DNA of 64,000 nucleotides from Liopterus haemorrhoidalis (GCA_963971575.1 OZ020617.1:22467403-22531402); one strand, 5' to 3'. Numbered from the stretch's first letter, positions 11,401-22,685 are shown. The notes: a model not told the origin generated them from the letters alone. Numbers and translations are program-made.

Positions 11401-14400
11401 AAAAAGGTGCAAATATCTGCAAATATAGTCCAAACTTTTAAATGGAACTAGATTTTAAAGTCTTCTAACTCTTAATGATTAAATCGGGCTTTTGATCATT
11501 TTGTTAAACTATTGAAATCACACTCGCATTGAATATTCTAGGTTAAACTGACGTGTCATTATTAAATTTCATTTACATTGCATTTAAATTTCTTGTCATT
11601 CTTAATACAAATTTCCTATTTCTTAAATTTTTTGTTTTCCCAAAATGTAAAAGAGTAGGTATTATTTATTTTATTTTTTATACTATACGTGGCTCGTTTT
11701 CTTTTTGTATTGTGATTTTTTTCTGCCAACATGAAACACGAATTAACCTGGGCAAGCTCGGTTTTCGTGACAACGTGAAAACTAAACTCCCGTTTAGTTG
11801 CACATAAACACATGAACTACACTTTACCTAATATTCATATTAAATAAGATAATAAAATATAAATAACAAAAAAATGACCAAACAACAAATTTATTGTTTT
11901 TCTTGTCTCAGGTAAATGTCAAAATAAAGTATAAAATAATTTCTTAAACCTGTTAAAATACATGGTTACCGGTTAATAATAAATGGTGCGGGTACAGGTT
12001 TTGGTTCACTGACTTTGAAATACAAAGGTTCGGTTCAGGTTCACGAAAAATACCGTTTTTTCGGGTTTTCGGATCGGATTCGGGTTCAGCTTCTAGTCTC
12101 TGATAAAAACCTACTATGCACGTGGACAGACAACTAACATTAAAAAAAAAATCAGAAGGAACGTTACTTAGTATAGTAGTATTCGCTATCCATGCACTCT
12201 AAAAAAAATAGTGTTAAAGAGACATTATGGCACACTAAAGTATGAACTTTTAGTGCACTATGAAATTCCTCGCTTTTCTTGTTAATTATTATTTTTTAAT
12301 TAACAGATTAATATGATGAGGCAGTAAAGATTTTTGTTTTTACTCATAACCATTTTATTTTTTTCTGTATACTCAGTTTATTATGTTAAAGCGGGACTAA
12401 ACAGGACTTTTATTTTCTCAAGTTGTAACGAGCTTCGTGATTTTTTCATGATTCATGTTGGCAGCCAAAATCTAAATTTCAAAAGGAAAAAGTGACATGA
12501 AAAATAAAGTATATATAAAATATATATATTTTTTTAAACTAATACATTCGAAAATTTGTATTAAAAATGACACAAAACGTCAAGATGAAATGAAAATAAC
12601 ATTTTATTAAAACAGCTCACTCTAAGCCAAGATATTTTATGTAAGTATAGTCTGTTTCTTTGGTTTAAGCGGAACCAGATATTGACTAACTTTTAACGAT
12701 TGAATGAGGCTTTTTTATCATTTTGTTTAAAAAAAGCCCACTTCGATCGTTAAAAAGTAAATTCATGATAACTTAACTTAACAAAATAAATATTTCATTT
12801 AGTTTAAAATAGCGCTTAAACGTTTAAAATAGATTTACGAATGAAAGAAATCAGGAGTCAGTAATTTTTCTGACGACTCCCCATCCCTGGTCAAAGTTAT
12901 AGTCTGAGGACAAGAAATTTACTGTGTATCGATCAGTAGAACCATGTATCGGACACTTATAATACGGGCTAAGGCCTACGGATTAAAACGTATTAAGAGA
13001 TAACTTAAACGGCACTCTACTTTTTACTTATTTCTTATAAGACCATGTATAGGTTAGGTTAGGTGCAAGTAAAATAATAATATAAATTCTATGTACATAT
13101 GTACACATGTAATGGTTATACGTCGCAAAAGAATTGTCATTGATCCGGTAACACATAGAAATTTAATGGAAAAGCTAAATTCTAAATTCCTTTGTATTCA
13201 CTCAATATTCCTTTGTAGAGCTACAAATAAAAGTTACTATAGCTGTAACTACCCGTTTAAAATTTCATGAGATTGCAACAACGAGAATAGGTACACAGAC
13301 TTAAATTGAATCATAAATTTATTATTAAATTTTTCAAAATGCTAACAAATCTAGAACCATTATAGAATAACAGCATTTTATATTCTTACCATCGCAAGAT
13401 AAAGGGATCAAGAAAAACCTCCTTATAGACTAGCGATTTTAAAACTTATAGAATATGAGGATCCATTTGGGATAAAAAATTTCTTGGCTGATCCCTACAG
13501 TCTATTCTAAACGTTTAAGCGGAACTGAACGAATTTTCATTTCCTTACTTAGTCACGAGCCCACTTTTTAACTATTGAATGGGGCTTTTTTTAAACAAAA
13601 TTGTCAAAAGCAATTCAATCTTTAAGAGTTTTTCTAGATTTCAATATCTAGTTTAATCGTAATCGTTCAATTTCATACTAACCAATGCAATTTTTAAATA
13701 TGGAGGATAATATAATCATATACCAATTTGGGAATTTATAAATACTATCATTACAATATATAAACATACTTGTCGTCTACTGGACGTTGTGAGACGGAGA
13801 CTGTGGCAGCTTTATTTAACGATCCGTAGTGTAGCCAGCGATCCATCGAAAAATAATCGCAGCAAAAACAAATAAATAGCACTGCTATGACTAACTGACT
13901 TACTGTCTGAATTAAAAGAGATCTAAAGAATTTAATTCATATTCCAATTGCATGAAACGTAATAACATCCATTATCTATTATTTGGCAAATATTAAGGAA
14001 TTTGTACTGCATTATTTGCGCTCTTGTAATATATTAGCCCTGTAATAGAACAGTCACTCAGTTGTATATTTGTATTCCATAAAGGTTAAAACTTTCAATG
14101 ACCAGTTGAACTATTGAGATTCGAGCGTCTTTATTTACATTTATTGGGGGTAATAAAATATTATTGTACTAGCTTTTGTTATCTTCAGTAGCATATCATT
14201 TCTGAGTGAAATGTTTGTTATGAAAAAAAAAAAAACAAACACTATTTTCACATCTGATCACATTTATTTTATTTACTTTTCTGTCTAATCAGGTGGCGGA
14301 GCACAGTTTGGGAAACTCTGTTCTAGGACATCCAACATAAGTCAATCTTAACCAGGGACATTATTTCGGACACTGAAATTCATTTAAAAACTTCCAAACA

Positions 14401-14440
14401 TATTAGTAAAAAATTACTACAAACTCAAACCATGTTTGTT
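11401..14440. other. No gene seen over 3 kb
   Basis: AT-rich, with only short chance frames. A loose motif (a GGGCTTTT-like block near an A/T-rich CATTTTGTTTAA) occurs near 11490, 12705 and 13590 in different orientations. It may mark an ancient repeat, but alignment is needed to say so. Confidence 0.6.
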
Positions 14441-14576
14441 ATATTTGTAATTAATTTGATTGTTCTCTGTTAACTGTATATTCTGTTTTCTGTTTCTGTT
14501 TTTGTAAATATGTGTTTTTTTGGCACTTGAGCCGTTAAATAAACATATTATCATTATTATTATTATTATTAGGTCG
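14441..14576 (+). repeat. Probable LINE 3' tail with (ATT)n
   Basis: The sequence GGCACTTGAGCCGTTAAATA followed by ACATATTATC and an (ATT)n run looks like the 3' UTR and microsatellite tail of a non-LTR element. The region resembles in layout the tail at 57140-57187. No RT sequence remains upstream. Confidence 0.4.
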
Positions 14577-14611
14577 GCAGAACCTATTTTACCTTAAGTT
14601 CGTAGATGATA

Positions 14612-15115
14612 TAGTCGGATTGCTGATAAGTGACTGTCCGTTGCTACAAGTATCGGTATTCAATACTATATGCTTGCTCTGTCTGTAACGTATAGTGATC
14701 CAAGTTGACAACTAACCTTCAAAATTATTTGAATAAAAAACAAAGCATTAGAAAGAAACGGCACGATTCGGAGATATCTTTACTAATTAGAGCGTTAAAA
14801 TAAATTTACAGCAGTACTCAAACAAACAAAATTATAAATTTTAATGTAGTAATTATAAGTAAGGAAAAATTTATACTCATACTTAAATTTTGGATTATAA
14901 TTTGTTGTTTATTCCAGCAGATTTAAAATTAAAGTTTGTGAATTTAATAATTGGCCGCAAGCCGTATTTTAATTAATATTTATTACCAGACACTGACAGT
15001 TAAGACAAATAACAAAAACCATTTTTAAAATCGCTGATAAATGGTAACTAGATTATTATATGAATGCACTACTTGATTCATACATGTAACAGTCACCTAT
15101 CAGCAATCCGACTAT
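14612..15115. mobile_element. TA-flanked MITE with 25-bp TIRs (Tc1/mariner type)
   Basis: TAGTCGGATTGCTGAT starts at 14612, and its inverted copy ends at 15115. The inverted repeats extend about 25 bp with one mismatch (AAGTGACTG against AGGTGACTG). Both ends are flanked by TA (14610-14611 and 15116-15117), the target duplication of the Tc1/mariner superfamily. The 504-bp element has no coding capacity. It may be a deletion derivative of an autonomous mariner-type element not present in this window. Confidence 0.75.
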
Positions 15116-15117
15116 AC

Positions 15118-15865
15118 CTATAGATTAGGCAGAATCTAATCTAAATTACAATTTTCCACAAAGAATTTACAACCCTGGCAAACCAAATGAAGGTTCTAAT
15201 GTCTAAAGTCCTATATATGACCAACTTGAATTGTTGTAGCCCAACGGATTTTTTATATTGAATTTCTATTTACTGTGTAACATGATAAATAAATTCAACC
15301 CCACGAAAATAAGCTAGAAATAGATTTAATTTAAATAACGTCTAATTGATGTTTGTTTCGGAAACTTTAACAACTCTTGTAAAGAAAACTCGTCTTGTCT
15401 AAATGAAGAATATCAAATAACCTTAAATATTCGTTAAATCCTAATTAGGAATTGAAAAATTAAGAATAAAAACAAAAAAATAATGGTTTTATATAATTCG
15501 AGACGCGAAATAAAAAAAATTATGGCATTAATAACACGGTATTATGTATTTTTATTGCTATCGTTAAAAATATGTTCATTTATTTTGGTTTTCTAGCTTT
15601 AACTATGAAAGACAGTTTTATTATTAATATCAGGAACTTTCAGAGGAAAGAAAACAAAAAGAAAACAATTCCATGCCACTCAAATACATAACAATTACTT
15701 ATACTGGGGTAATACTAGGCCTGCCGTACCCTAACTTGGCCGAGAGGTAAATGGAAAAATGGCTAATTTATCTAAAAGCTGGAAGAGATATACGTGAAAT
15801 AAAAAATGATAGAACTTCTTTAGTTAACTGTTCCTAAATTTAACCTGTTACCAAAAACATGTTCT
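15118..15865. other. No gene seen
   Basis: AT-rich DNA with no supported frame or repeat boundary. Confidence 0.6.
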
Positions 15866-16148
15866 TTTAAAGGTTTTATAGAAACAAAAAACCCTTATAA
15901 AGTCACTCATATGTCTGTGTGTATGTCTGTCTGTTCGATAGAAACTGTAGCCAAAAGGCTGAACATATAGAAAGTTGAAACTTGGCATGCATGTACAACT
16001 TTTTGAAGCACATAGAGAGTAAAAAAATAAACAAACATATACGAGTATTTAATGAAAAAATGCATATTTTTTAAAAATTTGAGTAGGATATCAAACGAAA
16101 ATTCTTAATGCGTGGATCAACCAACAAACTTTATTTTTGAAAAATCCA
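15866..16148 (+). repeat. R900-related fragment (diverged, left part only)
   Basis: This block repeats the left ~280 bp of R900: GTATGTCTGTCTGTTCG, AACTGTAGCCAAAAGGCT, AAAGTTGAAACTTGGCATGC, GTACAACTTTTTGA and GTAGGATATCAAACGAAAA. It lies directly in front of the better preserved copy at 16149. It is more diverged than the three longer copies, which suggests an older insertion or a tandem truncated unit. Confidence 0.65.
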
Positions 16149-17079
16149 TTTTTAGGGTTTTGTAGGTATGACCAAAAAACCCTTATACCGTAATTTTGTC
16201 GCCTGTCTGTCTGTTCGGTAAAAATTATACCGTCATTTTGTCGTCTGTCTGTCTGTCTGTCTGTTCGGTAAAAATTGTAGCTAAACGGATAAACCTAGAG
16301 AGTTGAAATTTGGCATGCTTGTACAACTCTTTGACCCGCACATAGGAAAAATACTAAAACATCTGAAAAACATATCCCCCTGGGAATACAAACAATTATG
16401 TGATCATCGAAAAAATATATTTTTTAAATTCTGAGTAGGGTATCAAATGAAAGCCCTTAGTACGTGGATTAACGATCAAAATTTTATTTTTGCAAAATAA
16501 ATTATTTTGATGCGATTTTTGCCAAAATTGTGCAAAAATTTTTTTGTCCCACAACCTGTAGCCCAGATGGTTTAAACTAAAAATCTGAAAAAATTCTAAG
16601 TATTGTATATTGGTGTGAACCGGAATAGTACAACAGGAATTTTTAAAATAACGCATTTTTTGTGTTTTTAACTAAAATATGTTAAATATTTAATTCGCTA
16701 TGTAACACACCAAATCAGTAGCTATAGTAGCGTAGTTGGTTTTGACGTTCCCTTAATAATGTAACTTAATTTGTAAACTAGGGTTCGAATCCTGTTAATT
16801 TTAACTTTCTGTTTTTTTTTGCATTTTTATTTTGTTTAAATTATTTTGTCAAAATTCTAGTTATATTTTGGTAAATGTTGCATTTAATTTTTAAAAGCGT
16901 AAATTTAATAACCAGTGGGAAGTGTTGAAATTATAATTTAATTCTGTTTGACGAAATCAGAGGGCGGGTCTTAGATTTAAGCAACCAATGGAAGCCATAG
17001 GCGCAATTTTCAAAACCTTAATGAACCTTGCTATATATAAAAAAAATAATACTGCACATATTTAGAAACTTAAATAATG
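16149..17079 (+). mobile_element. R900 copy 2, left segment (split by the hAT element)
   Basis: The unit starts TTTTTAGGGTTTTGTAGGTA, followed by a duplicated (GTCT)n tract (16201-16212 and 16240-16263), and runs through the same core as copies 1 and 3 up to about 16925. Beyond that, the segment to 17079 is unlike the other copies. The missing right end reappears after the hAT insertion at 20944-21068. The hAT target duplication lies exactly at the break. Confidence 0.75.
16720..16795 (+). promoter_or_regulatory. tRNA-like block in R900 copy 2, different from copies 1 and 3
   Basis: AGTAGCGTAGTTGGTTTTGA fits an A-box, and GGGTTCGAATCCTG (16781-16794) fits the canonical B-box better than the other copies do. 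The sequence between and around the boxes is not the same as in 2645-2728 or 43082-43148, although it occupies the same position in the repeat. No cloverleaf with paired acceptor ends is evident. Confidence 0.5.
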
Positions 17080-17087
17080 GTATCAGG
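17080..17087. repeat. Target site duplication, left (GTATCAGG)
   Basis: The 8-bp GTATCAGG is repeated perfectly at 20936-20943, bracketing the hAT element. Eight bases is the hAT target length. Confidence 0.93.
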
Positions 17088-17409
17088 CAGAGTTGGGCAA
17101 ATTGCAATCAAACTAATGATTAACGATTGAGATTAAAAATTTAATTACAAGACCTGATTAATGATAACGTACATCAATCATAGTGCAGTTAATCACATTG
17201 GTAACTAAATTAAATATTTACTCATTATCATGATTGAATTTTTAGTTATGATTGAAACTAAAATCTTGATTGAGATTTGATTTTTTAACTCTTACTGTTC
17301 ATTGGCATTTAGTATTTGAACACTGTAGATATTTGACGCAGATTTATTTAGTGACATATTTCAGTGATAAATTAATTTTACAATTATATTTTTGTATTTC
17401 TTCCGCAAC

Positions 17410-19455
17410 ATGAGTGACAACGATACACGTGAAAGTTTTGGTGCATCGACTCTTTCAATATATGAAGCATCAGGATCTTCAAACACTTCTCAGTCGGCCA
17501 ATGATGTTAACAGAAGAAATTTTTTATTTAAATCTAAAACCGTAGATGGTACATTTTTTAAATATGTAGCCGAAAAAAGCTGTATAGACCAAAATAAGGT
17601 TATTGGTCAGTGCGTTCAATGCGAACCTAATATTGTTGAAATTAAAGGATATAAGAATAGTTCATCCAATTTTATTTCTCATCTTAAAAGACGACACGGA
17701 AACGATGCCTTCACTGCATTTAAGAAACACATCGATTCTAAAGGTAGACAAACAATTATTTCTCATAATACACGAACAATTAGAACCGGAGCATTGTCAC
17801 AACAAAAATTTGAAGAAGACATTACCAAATATGTAATTCATTCAATGATTCCTTTAAGATCGGTAGAGGATCCTTATTTTAGAGCAATTTTCGAAAATTT
17901 TAATATATCCGAACGGGGACTAACAATATTAAGCCGCCGTTCTTTAGGTCGTAATATTGATGCATTGTTCCAAAAACAAATGTCCGAGATTAGGGAAAAT
18001 TTAGAGCACGTACCATTTGTTTGTACTACTGCTGACATTTGGTCAGCTAAAAGAAGAAGCTTTTTAGGTGTAACGGCTCACTGGATTACAACATCTTTAG
18101 ATAGAAAATCTGTAGCGCTAGCTTGCCGAAGATTTCGAAGTGCTCATACTTTTGATAGAATATCAGACTTACTACACGAAATACATTCAGATTTTGGCCT
18201 TACTTCCTCCAAAATAGTGGCAACTATTACAGATAATGGAAGTAATTTCGTAAAGGCTTTCAAAATGTATGGCGTAAAACAAAAACGTATAGACTTCTCT
18301 GAAAAGCTCTATGACTTAGGTGATGGCACTGAAGAAGAATCTGATTCAGATCCATACACTGACAGTGATGACGAAGAACCTTTAGCTCGGTATAGAAACA
18401 GTAATCTGTCGAATTTTGAACATATATTACCAACACATTTAAGGTGTTGTGCACACACTCTTTCTCTATGTGCTAGTACTGATGCAACCAGAGTTTTACG
18501 AGAGACATCGGAATTATCAGTTATGCACAGCCAAGTTATGACCAAATGTAATGCTCTTTGGAAAGCAGCAGGACGGCCAAAATCGGCTGAAATTATTGAG
18601 AATTTGTTAGGTCATACACTTAGTAAGCCTGGAGAGACAAGGTGGAACAGTATGTACGATGCTCTCAAACAGATTTTAGGTATAAAAGAAAAATGCCCTC
18701 AACTCTTTAAGACTTTAAATATTAAAAATATGATTAAAGAACAAGAATTTTTATATCTAGAAGAGCATTTGGTCTGTATAGCGCCGGTAGCAGAAGCATT
18801 AGATTTATTACAAGGTGAAACTAACACCTATTATGGAATTGTTCTTCCATGTTTGTTAGCCCTACGACGAAAGCTCCGAATCTTAGCAGAACGTGAGTTT
18901 ACTTATTGCAAAGCTCTTCAAGAAGCATTGCTCAATAGTGTTGAGACAAGATTCAATGGATTTTTTAATTTTAATACTGTTGAATCAAAAAATGCTGTTA
19001 TCGCAGCCTTATCCTACCCACGATTTAAAAATAGATGGTTTCCTTGTGTGGAATCTTTTTACCACGAACAGCTGTTAAGTCATTTCAAACAGGCAACTGT
19101 AGTAGAAATTACTTCAGGGAGTTCAAAAAATAACGATACAGAGGCTCTAGCACACGAGGATAATTTTTTTGATTTCGGTACTCCTAAAACGAGGCATTCC
19201 TCACAATTATTATCTAAGGCGGAGCTACAGGTTTTACATTATTTAGGCGACGAAGACCAAAGACTAGATATTCTTGAAAGATATCCGGAGATTAAAAAAG
19301 TATTTATTAAATATAATACACCACTTCCGTCTTCTGCTCCAGTGGAAAGACTCTTTTCATATGCGACCATGACAAATCTGCCAAAATCATCCAGACTTTC
19401 AGATTTTACATTTGAAAAAAGAGTTGTACTAAAGGCTAACATAAAAAATATTTAA
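17410..19455 (+). CDS. hAT family transposase, BED finger plus DDE domain, intact
   Basis: This 681-aa protein would cut and rejoin the transposon ends in the nucleus. The first ATG is at 17410 (MSDND...); an upstream in-frame extension has no ATG. Visible order: BED-type zinc finger with C68, C71, H91 and H96; an RNase H-like core with D209 (CTTADIWS) and D275 (TITDNGSN); an acidic insert around 305-325; HLRCCAHTLSL; RWNSMYD (411-417); the hAT glutamate near E470 in LLQGET; and the C-terminal dimerisation region with LPSSAPVERLFS. Length is normal for the family. It is preceded by about 320 bp of 5' subterminal sequence. All three catalytic acids are present, so it may be active. Subfamily placement would need a tree; an Ac/Tol2-like group is my guess. 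Confidence 0.95.
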   Translation: MSDNDTRESFGASTLSIYEASGSSNTSQSANDVNRRNFLFKSKTVDGTFFKYVAEKSCIDQNKVIGQCVQCEPNIVEIKGYKNSSSNFISHLKRRHGNDAFTAFKKHIDSKGRQTIISHNTRTIRTGALSQQKFEEDITKYVIHSMIPLRSVEDPYFRAIFENFNISERGLTILSRRSLGRNIDALFQKQMSEIRENLEHVPFVCTTADIWSAKRRSFLGVTAHWITTSLDRKSVALACRRFRSAHTFDRISDLLHEIHSDFGLTSSKIVATITDNGSNFVKAFKMYGVKQKRIDFSEKLYDLGDGTEEESDSDPYTDSDDEEPLARYRNSNLSNFEHILPTHLRCCAHTLSLCASTDATRVLRETSELSVMHSQVMTKCNALWKAAGRPKSAEIIENLLGHTLSKPGETRWNSMYDALKQILGIKEKCPQLFKTLNIKNMIKEQEFLYLEEHLVCIAPVAEALDLLQGETNTYYGIVLPCLLALRRKLRILAEREFTYCKALQEALLNSVETRFNGFFNFNTVESKNAVIAALSYPRFKNRWFPCVESFYHEQLLSHFKQATVVEITSGSSKNNDTEALAHEDNFFDFGTPKTRHSSQLLSKAELQVLHYLGDEDQRLDILERYPEIKKVFIKYNTPLPSSAPVERLFSYATMTNLPKSSRLSDFTFEKRVVLKANIKNI

Positions 19456-19608
19456 ATAATTTAGAAACTGAAAACTAGAAGAATAATCCATTCGCGATAT
19501 TTCTTCATCTGAGTAGTCCATGATTTTTTGTATTTTTTTGTTTTCATAAAATTTTAAATTATAAAATAATGAAATTCTTCTTTTATTTGTATATTTTTTA
19601 TGTTCAGA

Positions 19609-19911
19609 TATAAGCTGTTCACTTTTGTAAGAACACACTAGATCTGGTTATTTTGGTTACTTTTATGGTGTGTTACTCACTTTAAATGTCAATTAAAAAT
19701 ATTCCTTACACTGTAAAACCGACTTTAGGTTGATAAGGTTATGATCATTATAAATAAGATATCATTTTTCATCATGACATCTGTCAAATGCATCGACATT
19801 TTAAAAAAGTGACATTTTTTAATACCAACATGACATACAGCTTCAAAGGTGCAAACTATTGAAAACAAAATTCCCTCTTAGTTTGTTCTTACAAAAGTGA
19901 ACCGCTTATAA
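19609..19911. mobile_element. MITE-like element with 27-bp TIRs nested in the hAT 3' region
   Basis: TATAAGCTGTTCACTTTTGT (from 19609) is inverted at 19884-19911 (ACAAAAGTGAACCGCTTATA), with pairing over about 27 bp. The enclosed ~300 bp has no coding capacity. The outer target duplication is not clear, possibly TA or TAA. The element lies between the transposase stop codon and the second MITE. It could instead be an original inverted repeat of the hAT element. Confidence 0.55.
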
Positions 19912-20229
19912 CATACATTAAAATATATTGGATAAAAAATTTACAGTATTTTTTAAACATCGTGAATGGATTATATGTTGGTTATCTTTTGTTTTGTAGG
20001 ATTACAAATATTATGTAGGATGAAAAATATAATTTGTTTCTTTTTAATTTGATTATATCTTTTACTCATATTTAAGTTAAAATAAATAATAATTTAAATT
20101 TAATTTAACAATATAAACTTCACTATAACATTAATAAATGGTTTATAGTCAACAATGTTTTATTTTCCCCTTTCCATTATATTTCCCCAATGAATATTAG
20201 AAATCTAAAATGAAATTCACATACACGCA

Positions 20230-20587
20230 CAGAAGCGGCCTTGGGGGGGGGGGGGTCGGTCGACCGCCCCGGTACGCCAGGCCAGAAAGGGCGGCGGACG
20301 GTCAGGTCATCACTTGTATTTTAAAAGTGAGGACCTTTTTTTTGCTCTTCACTTGGATTTGGGAGGTGAGGACCTTTTTTTTGCTCTTCACTTGGATTTG
20401 GGAGGTGGGGACCTTTTTTTTTTTGGCTCTGCACTTGGATTTGGGCGGTGAGGACTTTTTCCTTTTTTATTTTGCTCTTCACTTGGATCTGCGGGGTGAA
20501 GACCTTCTTAAGTTTTCTTCTTATTTTTTTTATGAGGGCGGCAAAAAAATCTCGCCCGGGGCGCCAGACTTGCTAAGGCCGACCCTG
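20230..20587. mobile_element. hAT-type MITE with internal 40-bp minisatellite
   Basis: The left end CAGAAGCGGCCTTGG and right end CTAAGGCCGACCCTG are inverted. The 8-bp flanks TACACGCA (20222-20229) and CACACGCA (20588-20595) match at seven positions. The 358-bp element contains about four tandem units of roughly 40 bp built on GAGGACCTTTTTTTTGCTC plus CACTTGGATTTGGGAGG. GC-rich ends and an 8-bp target place it as a non-autonomous hAT. Its TIRs differ from those of the host hAT, so that element probably did not mobilise it. Confidence 0.8.
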
Positions 20588-20935
20588 CACACGCATATGC
20601 ACCTGCACATGCATATGCACCCTACCACGCGTGCGTGTTTATGTCATTTTGGTATATTTTGGCATTTTGTGTGTAGATATATATAATATATAATATATAT
20701 TATATAAAAGTATTGGAATATTATATATAAATTGATCGAAGCGAATAAAAAATTTCTGTCAAAATATCACAATATGATTAAAAACTAATGATTTGAAACT
20801 AATGATTGTCATTTAGTTAAGGATTTATGATTACATCCATTATTGATTGAATACAAGATGATTAATTTAGTTTGATTACATTTTCATTCAAATTTTTAGT
20901 TGATTGAAATTTTAGTTAAATAATGCCCAACTCTG

Positions 20936-20943
20936 GTATCAGG
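20936..20943. repeat. Target site duplication, right (GTATCAGG)
   Basis: Perfect copy of 17080-17087 directly after the right TIR of the hAT element. Confidence 0.93.
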
Positions 20944-21068
20944 CATTCGAATTAAAAAATATTTTGACATAAAATTTGTTTTGGCATCCCAAATAATCAT
21001 CATTCAGTTACTAAATACCTGCAAAACCCAGAAATGTGTAAAAATTCACACTTCACATCAATTTTTTA
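20944..21068 (+). mobile_element. R900 copy 2, right segment
   Basis: AATACCTGCAAAACCC followed by AGAAATGTGTAAAAATTCAC and ACTTCACATCAATTTTTTA is the right end of R900 (compare 43385-43437). Its inner part is inverted relative to the left end (AGGGTTTTGTAGGTAT), which gives the family TIR-like subterminal repeats. Confidence 0.75.
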
Positions 21069-22064
21069 TTTAGATCTAGTTAAGTTTTAGCCTACGTAAT
21101 CAATTTAAACTGCACGGAGAGTGAAAATTGATGGTTTCTCCCCATAACACACCTAGGGGGACATAGACGAAGTTGGACCCCCACTCATAAAATCTTCCTC
21201 GCATTATTTCACCCCCCTGTACTAAATTAGGTAAAAATCAGTCCATCCGTTTGGCTTTACATAAAGGACAGACAAACAGAAATTGATTTTTATATATAAA
21301 AATTAAGTTTTTGTAATATAAGAATTGAAATAATAAATCAATGATAATCCAATGAACTTTAAATAAAACAATAGTTTTGCCATTAATGAATCTATAGTTA
21401 TTTCTTTAAATATTATGTTAAACTAAATAAGTATTAAAGTGAGATATAGTTTAAAGTAAATTGAGAATAATATATAGAGCATGCTCATAAATTTTATTGG
21501 AGAAAATCAAATTGAAACAGAGCAGGATGGCACGATTAATTAAAGCTGGTAGGTGTTACATATTTGGAAATAGTTTGGTAGTACTAAAATACACGACTGC
21601 GTACGGAATTATAAGCTAGTAGTACAACACAATATAGTAGAGTAAACTTGGCATGGATGTAAGGATATACATGGAAGGTAAATAGAATGATTCTATTCAA
21701 TTTCATGTACGCACGTAGGTCTATTAGATGTATCAATACACGGGGTGAAATCAATTTAATTTTATATATAATAAGTAATTTACTCTAGGGTTTCGCGATG
21801 ATATTCGGATGCTTTGAATTTCCACTGATCCAGAATAGAATATTATTGACATAGATATTCCTATTATTAACATCACGGATTCAAATACGTATATTATTAC
21901 AATTTGGTAATAATATACGTATCGCAAAACTATCGGTTTTGACAAAGTATGGTATTCTAACCAAACCTAATACGTGAAATTTTCAAACAAATTGCTTACT
22001 TTTGTTTGTATCACTTACTTCATTAAAAAGCGCTCAAAATATTTTAAGGATGAAACATTTTTAC
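21069..22064. other. No gene seen; one dispersed-repeat phrase near 21230-21285
   Basis: The phrase AAAAATCAGTCCATCCGTTT with GGACAGACAAACAG belongs to the general class of (GTCY)n-linked repeats. Otherwise this is AT-rich non-coding sequence. Confidence 0.5.
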
Positions 22065-22250
22065 CGACCGCCACATGTTCAGGGAGGTATTGTGATCATA
22101 CCGATTTTGACATTTCAACATTTCAATGGATTTCCGCGAAATGAGGTCTCTACATAACGATTTGACTATTTTTAGCATGATGTCTGTCTGTCTGTATAGT
22201 GCGAACTTGGCTAAACGGATTTTTGTGAAACCTCATATTTAATAAGGTGT
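22065..22250 (+). repeat. Single arm of the foldback family (compare 30216-32898)
   Basis: ACCGACCGCCACATG, then GGGAGGTATTGTGATCATAC, then ACATAACGATTTGACTATTT, then TTAGCATGATGTCTGTCTGT match the outer arm at 30216-30345 in the same order. The copy ends shortly after the (GTCT)n tract with CTAAACGGATTTTTGTGAAA. No inverted partner arm is seen nearby. Confidence 0.75.
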
Positions 22251-22685
22251 CTACTAAATTTTCAATTTTAAATTCCAGAATATTCAAGAAATATCCAGGT
22301 CAAAATTTAAAAAAAATCCAGGATAATTTCCCGTAAATTATATATTATTTGAAATAAATTCGAAAAAAAGAAATTTTGAGTAAATTCACCGATTTCCATA
22401 ACTTGCCACAAATAGCGTAACTAGTATTAAACACGATTAAGACACGTTCAAGGGCCCTAGAGAAATAGGTGTCCAAAAAGAACTGAAGCATGATTTTGTT
22501 TCTCAGGTTTTGTTTTTAAATTTGGCCTCCCTCCTGGTCCTTCCCAGCAAACATTCAACCATCGGCCGAATACTGGCAAACTGTATTCACATTTGTTTTG
22601 CGCGCTCCTCCTATACGAAGTACTTTACCAGCATTTTATGAGCACTACTTATTTTTGTTAATATGTTACATTTTACTTTTATTTT

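Larger units (their letters stand above)
17088..20935 (+). mobile_element. Complete hAT DNA transposon
   Basis: Terminal inverted repeats CAGAGTTGGGCA (17088) and TGCCCAACTCTG (ending 20935) bracket 3848 bp, with perfect 8-bp duplications outside. It carries an uninterrupted transposase and AT-rich subterminal regions with repeated TTGATTG/ATGATT-type words. Two MITEs (19609-19911 and 20230-20587) have inserted into its 3' part; without the second MITE and one copy of its 8-bp duplication it would be about 3.48 kb. It lies inside R900 copy 2. The perfect duplication and open frame point to a recent insertion. The target fits the Ac/hobo consensus at T2 but not at A7. Confidence 0.93.

Noticed and set aside
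20210..20686. 158-codon frame with repeated TFFLLFTWIWE-like segments
   Set aside because: It arises from the minisatellite inside the MITE and starts and ends outside any gene context.
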